From RUG563 sp964423675 (lineage in GTDB: Bacteria; Bacillota; Clostridia; Christensenellales; Aristaeellaceae): a stretch of DNA of 64,000 nt. Both the position numbers and the translations under genes were made by a program. How positions within the stretch are numbered: position 1 is the stretch's first letter; each line of letters begins with the position of its first letter. Under the pieces are notes generated by a model. It saw nothing but the letters and a program-made list of their open reading frames with translations. It made no database searches and was not told the DNA's origin. The stretch lies in NCBI GenBank assembly GCA_964423675.1, contig CAYRFP010000001.1, positions 62,001-126,000 of the forward strand, written 5' to 3'. Positions 61,123 through 64,000 of this stretch are shown here, one piece after another.

Positions 61123-64000
61123 TTATTCCACTGTCAGCAGCTGATAGCAGCCCTTGCCCGCATAGCTGGCTGTCAGAACGCCATGGCGTCCTGCGCAAGG
61201 GACGCGTCTGCGTCGTAGACGGTTACAGGGATAGCGCTGTCATCCTCGGATATGGTGACGATGAACTTCTCCGCCTCGTCCGTTTGGTGTTCCGGCATTT
61301 CTTCTGGAATTAGTACAAACATACTATCCAGCGGAAGGAATCCTTCGGTACGCTCCGCCTGATAGCCCACGGCATACTGCCAATCGCTTACAGCGTCCGC
61401 ATTCAGGCACATACACAGCGAAGGCAGCATAGAAGAAATCTCCAGTTCATGATCGCCCCAGCGTAGCCAGATGGAAACGTCATAGGCTATGCTACCGTCC
61501 GCCTGTCCCATGGGGGTAATACGAATCTCCTGCCTGATGGTGTCAAGCTCTGTCACCGTCAGCGAAACGATCTGCACCATGCTCCAATCCCGATTCAGCG
61601 TTTCTGCGGAAATAGATTCATCGTTCCGGACGATCAGCCCGATCAGTTTCTGCACGTTTCCGCCCAGCAGGTCCACCAGATCAACCATTACGGTAGCTTC
61701 GCCATTTTCAAAGAACGTTTGTTCCGTCTGCTGCGTCTGTGCAAGCTTGATCTACTGCGCCGCGGAAAGGATCAGGCTCCTGCGGGTAACGTCTTCGTTT
61801 TCATACAGGCAGGCGCGCACCAACACAGTGTCCTTCTGTGTCTCGTCGTCCGGCTTCACATTCAACAGTTGATAATCCTGCGGCTGATATTCGCCATCAA
61901 ACACAATGTTCAGCTGTTCAAGCCCACTTCCCGTGCCCAGCGCGCGGTCGTACAAATCGCTCCCCGTGGTGGAAAGCCACGGAAGAACAACAGTATCCGC
62001 AAGCGTTGTTTCGCCCAAAGCAGATGCAGACGTGGCTGTTGGGGCGAATGTAGCTGCGGGAGAAACCGTGGCTTCGGTGGGCAGCTGATAGAAGTTAATA
62101 GCGATAGTGTTTTCGCAGTGAATATTAGAGGTGCTCACCAGTTCTGTGTCATTAAAGTACCATTTGCAGTCTGTATCAATGTTCTGCGCAGTAAACAGGG
62201 CAACATACTGCCAGTTTGTCCTGTTGTTGCCTGAAACCGTAAAGATTTTTACTGCACCGTCTACCGTGTGCGTAACGGTTACGCTGCCATTCCCTTCCAA
62301 ATAGTAGTTGAAAATGTTATAGGTAGTGGCTGTTGGCAGTTCATCGGTGGTACATGTACGGGAAACGATCAGCGTATTAGATTCCAACCTCCATGCGATA
62401 ACATAGAAGTCGGCCGGTTGAATGATGGTATCCTCTGTAACGATTGCTCCCTTTCCGTTACGCAACACATGCCAATGCGTCTCATACGTGGTAAGACCCG
62501 GCGCATTGGTGTTAAGCCATGTCAGAAAGGGCGTAGGCTCCACTGGAACGTCCGCGGTATTTCTGCTCTTCCAATAGGTGAAGTATGGCTTGAACATCGC
62601 CGTTACCGTTACATCGCTTACGCCCATGAAAAAGGTGTTACCATCAAATTCCTCATCAATGCCGGCGATGGTTGGATTTTCCAGTTCGTAGTCATTCTGC
62701 GGGGTGATGGTCAGCGTAATTCGATCATGTGCACAGGCGCTTGTCTGGCTGGCCGTAACGGTACCGCCAGTGCTAGGCGTGATGGTAATACTGTAAAGCG
62801 TATTGGGCAGGAAGGTGGGCGTAAGGGTTACATCGCTTTCAGACATAGTGAAAGTGTAGCTGGTTTCGCCGTAGTTGTACCAGTTGTTATTCCCTGCCAC
62901 GCTCAGACAGGCCAGATGGTAGCCTTCATCCGTCATGGCGGTAACCTGAATTACCTCCCCCTTCTGAGCAGTGCTTTTGGATACGCTGATGCTGCCATGC
63001 GCTGCGTCTGCCACGGCAATACGGTACTCGCCTTCCGAACGGAACACAGCAGCTACGGTTGCTGCGCTGTCCGGCAAAATCACCGGTTACCGCCGCGCCG
63101 CTTTCATCCGTTACTGTGATGGTATCCAGCACGCAACCGGAATCCGGTTGGTACATGAGACGCACGGGATTTCCAGTCAGGCCGAATACCTGATTGCCCT
63201 CCTGCATCACGAAGCTGTATTGCGTGCTGATGGAAATGGAGCCGTGCTCAGGGGTGTTCAGCGTAAAGGGGTAACGGGTTGCAAAGGCGCTTTCCTTCAG
63301 GGGGAACGGATCATCATCGCCGACCACCTGCCAGCTTTCACCTGAGGAATCTTCACGGCACCATGTGCCTGCGGACAGCTCGTAGAGCTTATCCAGTTCC
63401 GTTTCATAGGGAGAATAGGCGGTAAAACTCTTATACGCACCGTTAACGATATGCTTGATGTCGATGGTCGCGCTGCCGGCTAAGTTGAAGGTGATATAGG
63501 CGCTGCTGGGGGCAGATCTGCCTGCGTACAACCGGGATAAATCAACAGCATCTGGTTATAGATGCTCCAAAGCAGCTGATAGTCATCGCCGTCCTGAATG
63601 GCGGTCGGGGCATCCACACCCAATTTGCCGCCGCGGACGACCTTCCACAGGCAGTTTTCTGTAACCCAGTCCTGACTTGAAGCATAGGTCAGAAAAATGG
63701 TACCTGCCGTTGCGGTGTAGGAGGAGGTTGTTCCAATAGCGTCTCTTGCCGTAAAGCTGACGGTTTCTGTTTCTTCCAGCGTGGTCGTTTGCGCATTGAA
63801 CACGGCAAACAGCGCCGCAAATTTCTCCGCGCCGGTTATCTGCTCTTGTTCATCGTGGGACAGGGCAAGGTATGCGGTATAGGCGGCTTCGGTCTTCTGA
63901 TAGACTGCGGCCATGTTGTCTGCGTTCAGCGCATCCGCGGCAGGCAACGCATCGATCATCTGCTGCATCAGTTGCACGTTTTCTGAAATCATCTGAATAT
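61123..64000 (-). pseudogene. Surface protein with InlB-type repeats, broken by frameshifts and a stop (5' end outside window)
   Basis: Pieces in different frames line up as one protein. A: MIDALPAADAL...ALSHDEQEQITGAEKF, a helical domain. B and C: extracellular repeats such as HGSISISTQYSF and HGSISVSKSTAQKGEVIQVTAMTDEGYHL, like divergent InlB B-repeats. D: a C-terminal beta part. Lesions: one C lost at 63508-63512 (GGGGG on plus), one T gained at 63076-63079, an in-frame TAG at 61752-61754, and one base lost near 61181-61186. Reading past the last restores VLTASYAGKGCYQLLTVE and TAA 61123-61125. The protein would be anchored or secreted outside the cell; its upstream end is not visible. Sequencing or assembly error at the contig end is an alternative to decay. 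Confidence 0.8.

Noticed and set aside
60909..61313. A 134-codon plus-strand ORF between the two convergent surface genes
   Set aside because: It runs over a terminator hairpin and into the antisense of the pseudogene; composition is irregular and there is no start signal.
1..64000. Search for CRISPR arrays, insertion sequences, prophage genes and att-like repeats around the tRNA
   Set aside because: No regularly spaced repeats, transposase or integrase motifs, or duplicated tRNA end were found; the tRNA-Leu 3' end is not repeated nearby as far as I could see.

Overview
The window looks like a chromosomal segment of a spore-forming, animal-associated member of the Clostridia, possibly Christensenellales-like. 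That placement is inferred from gene content only. Sporulation genes are present (a spoIVFA-like/spoIVFB pair, a SpoIID-type protein and a 28-codon spoVM). There is a Bacillus-type gene cluster running yicC-remA-gmk-rpoZ-coaBC-priA-def-fmt-rsmB-rlmN-prpC-prkC-rsgA-rpe. Fucose and probable rhamnoside utilisation genes and VanW-type and sortase-type surface proteins complete the picture. No insertion sequence, prophage or CRISPR array was seen.

Layout. 0-8.4 kb: end of a membrane protein, an MFS transporter, a secreted DUF6273/NAGPA protein, an APH(3')-like kinase and rnhA (minus strand), the sporulation protease pair, and an ECF sigma/anti-sigma operon. 8.4-15.3 kb: a decayed solute-binding protein remnant beside a small ORF, a MATE exporter, a C39-like peptidase, a SpoIID/SH3 protein, a GH3 protein that has lost its catalytic residues, and an AEC transporter. 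15.5-19.3 kb: fucA-fucI divergent from an AraC regulator, then tRNA-Leu(GAG). 19.3-25.7 kb: minus-strand operon tilS-hpt-ftsH-PHP phosphatase-vanW. 25.8-28.9 kb: small membrane protein, spoVM, an Lsa-type ABC-F gene behind an attenuator-like leader with a four-codon ORF, and a nucleotidyltransferase. 29-45 kb: pckA, then the long minus-strand housekeeping cluster from yicC to rsmA, whose genes mostly overlap or nearly touch. 45-51.7 kb: a broken exonuclease III gene, a second MATE exporter, an oxidoreductase and a GH106-like glycosidase. 51.9-64 kb: a second sigma/anti-sigma-like pair, a membrane-anchored Ntn hydrolase, a 1705-residue surface protein with an IPETG sorting signal, a cystatin-like secreted protein, and a large repeat-containing surface-protein gene broken by several frameshifts and a stop.

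How the genes fit together. The 29-45 kb cluster joins nucleotide, formyl-Met and rRNA-modification functions with the PrkC/PrpC phospho-signalling pair that monitors muropeptides. The fuc genes supply isomerase and aldolase, but the kinase and transporter are not here. The 54-64 kb region is a cell-surface island and the most accessory-looking part. Several genes are clearly decaying (exonuclease III, solute-binding protein, repeat surface protein), and one enzyme fold persists without its active site (GH3). Operons are mostly closed by strong hairpin terminators, many shared between convergent genes.
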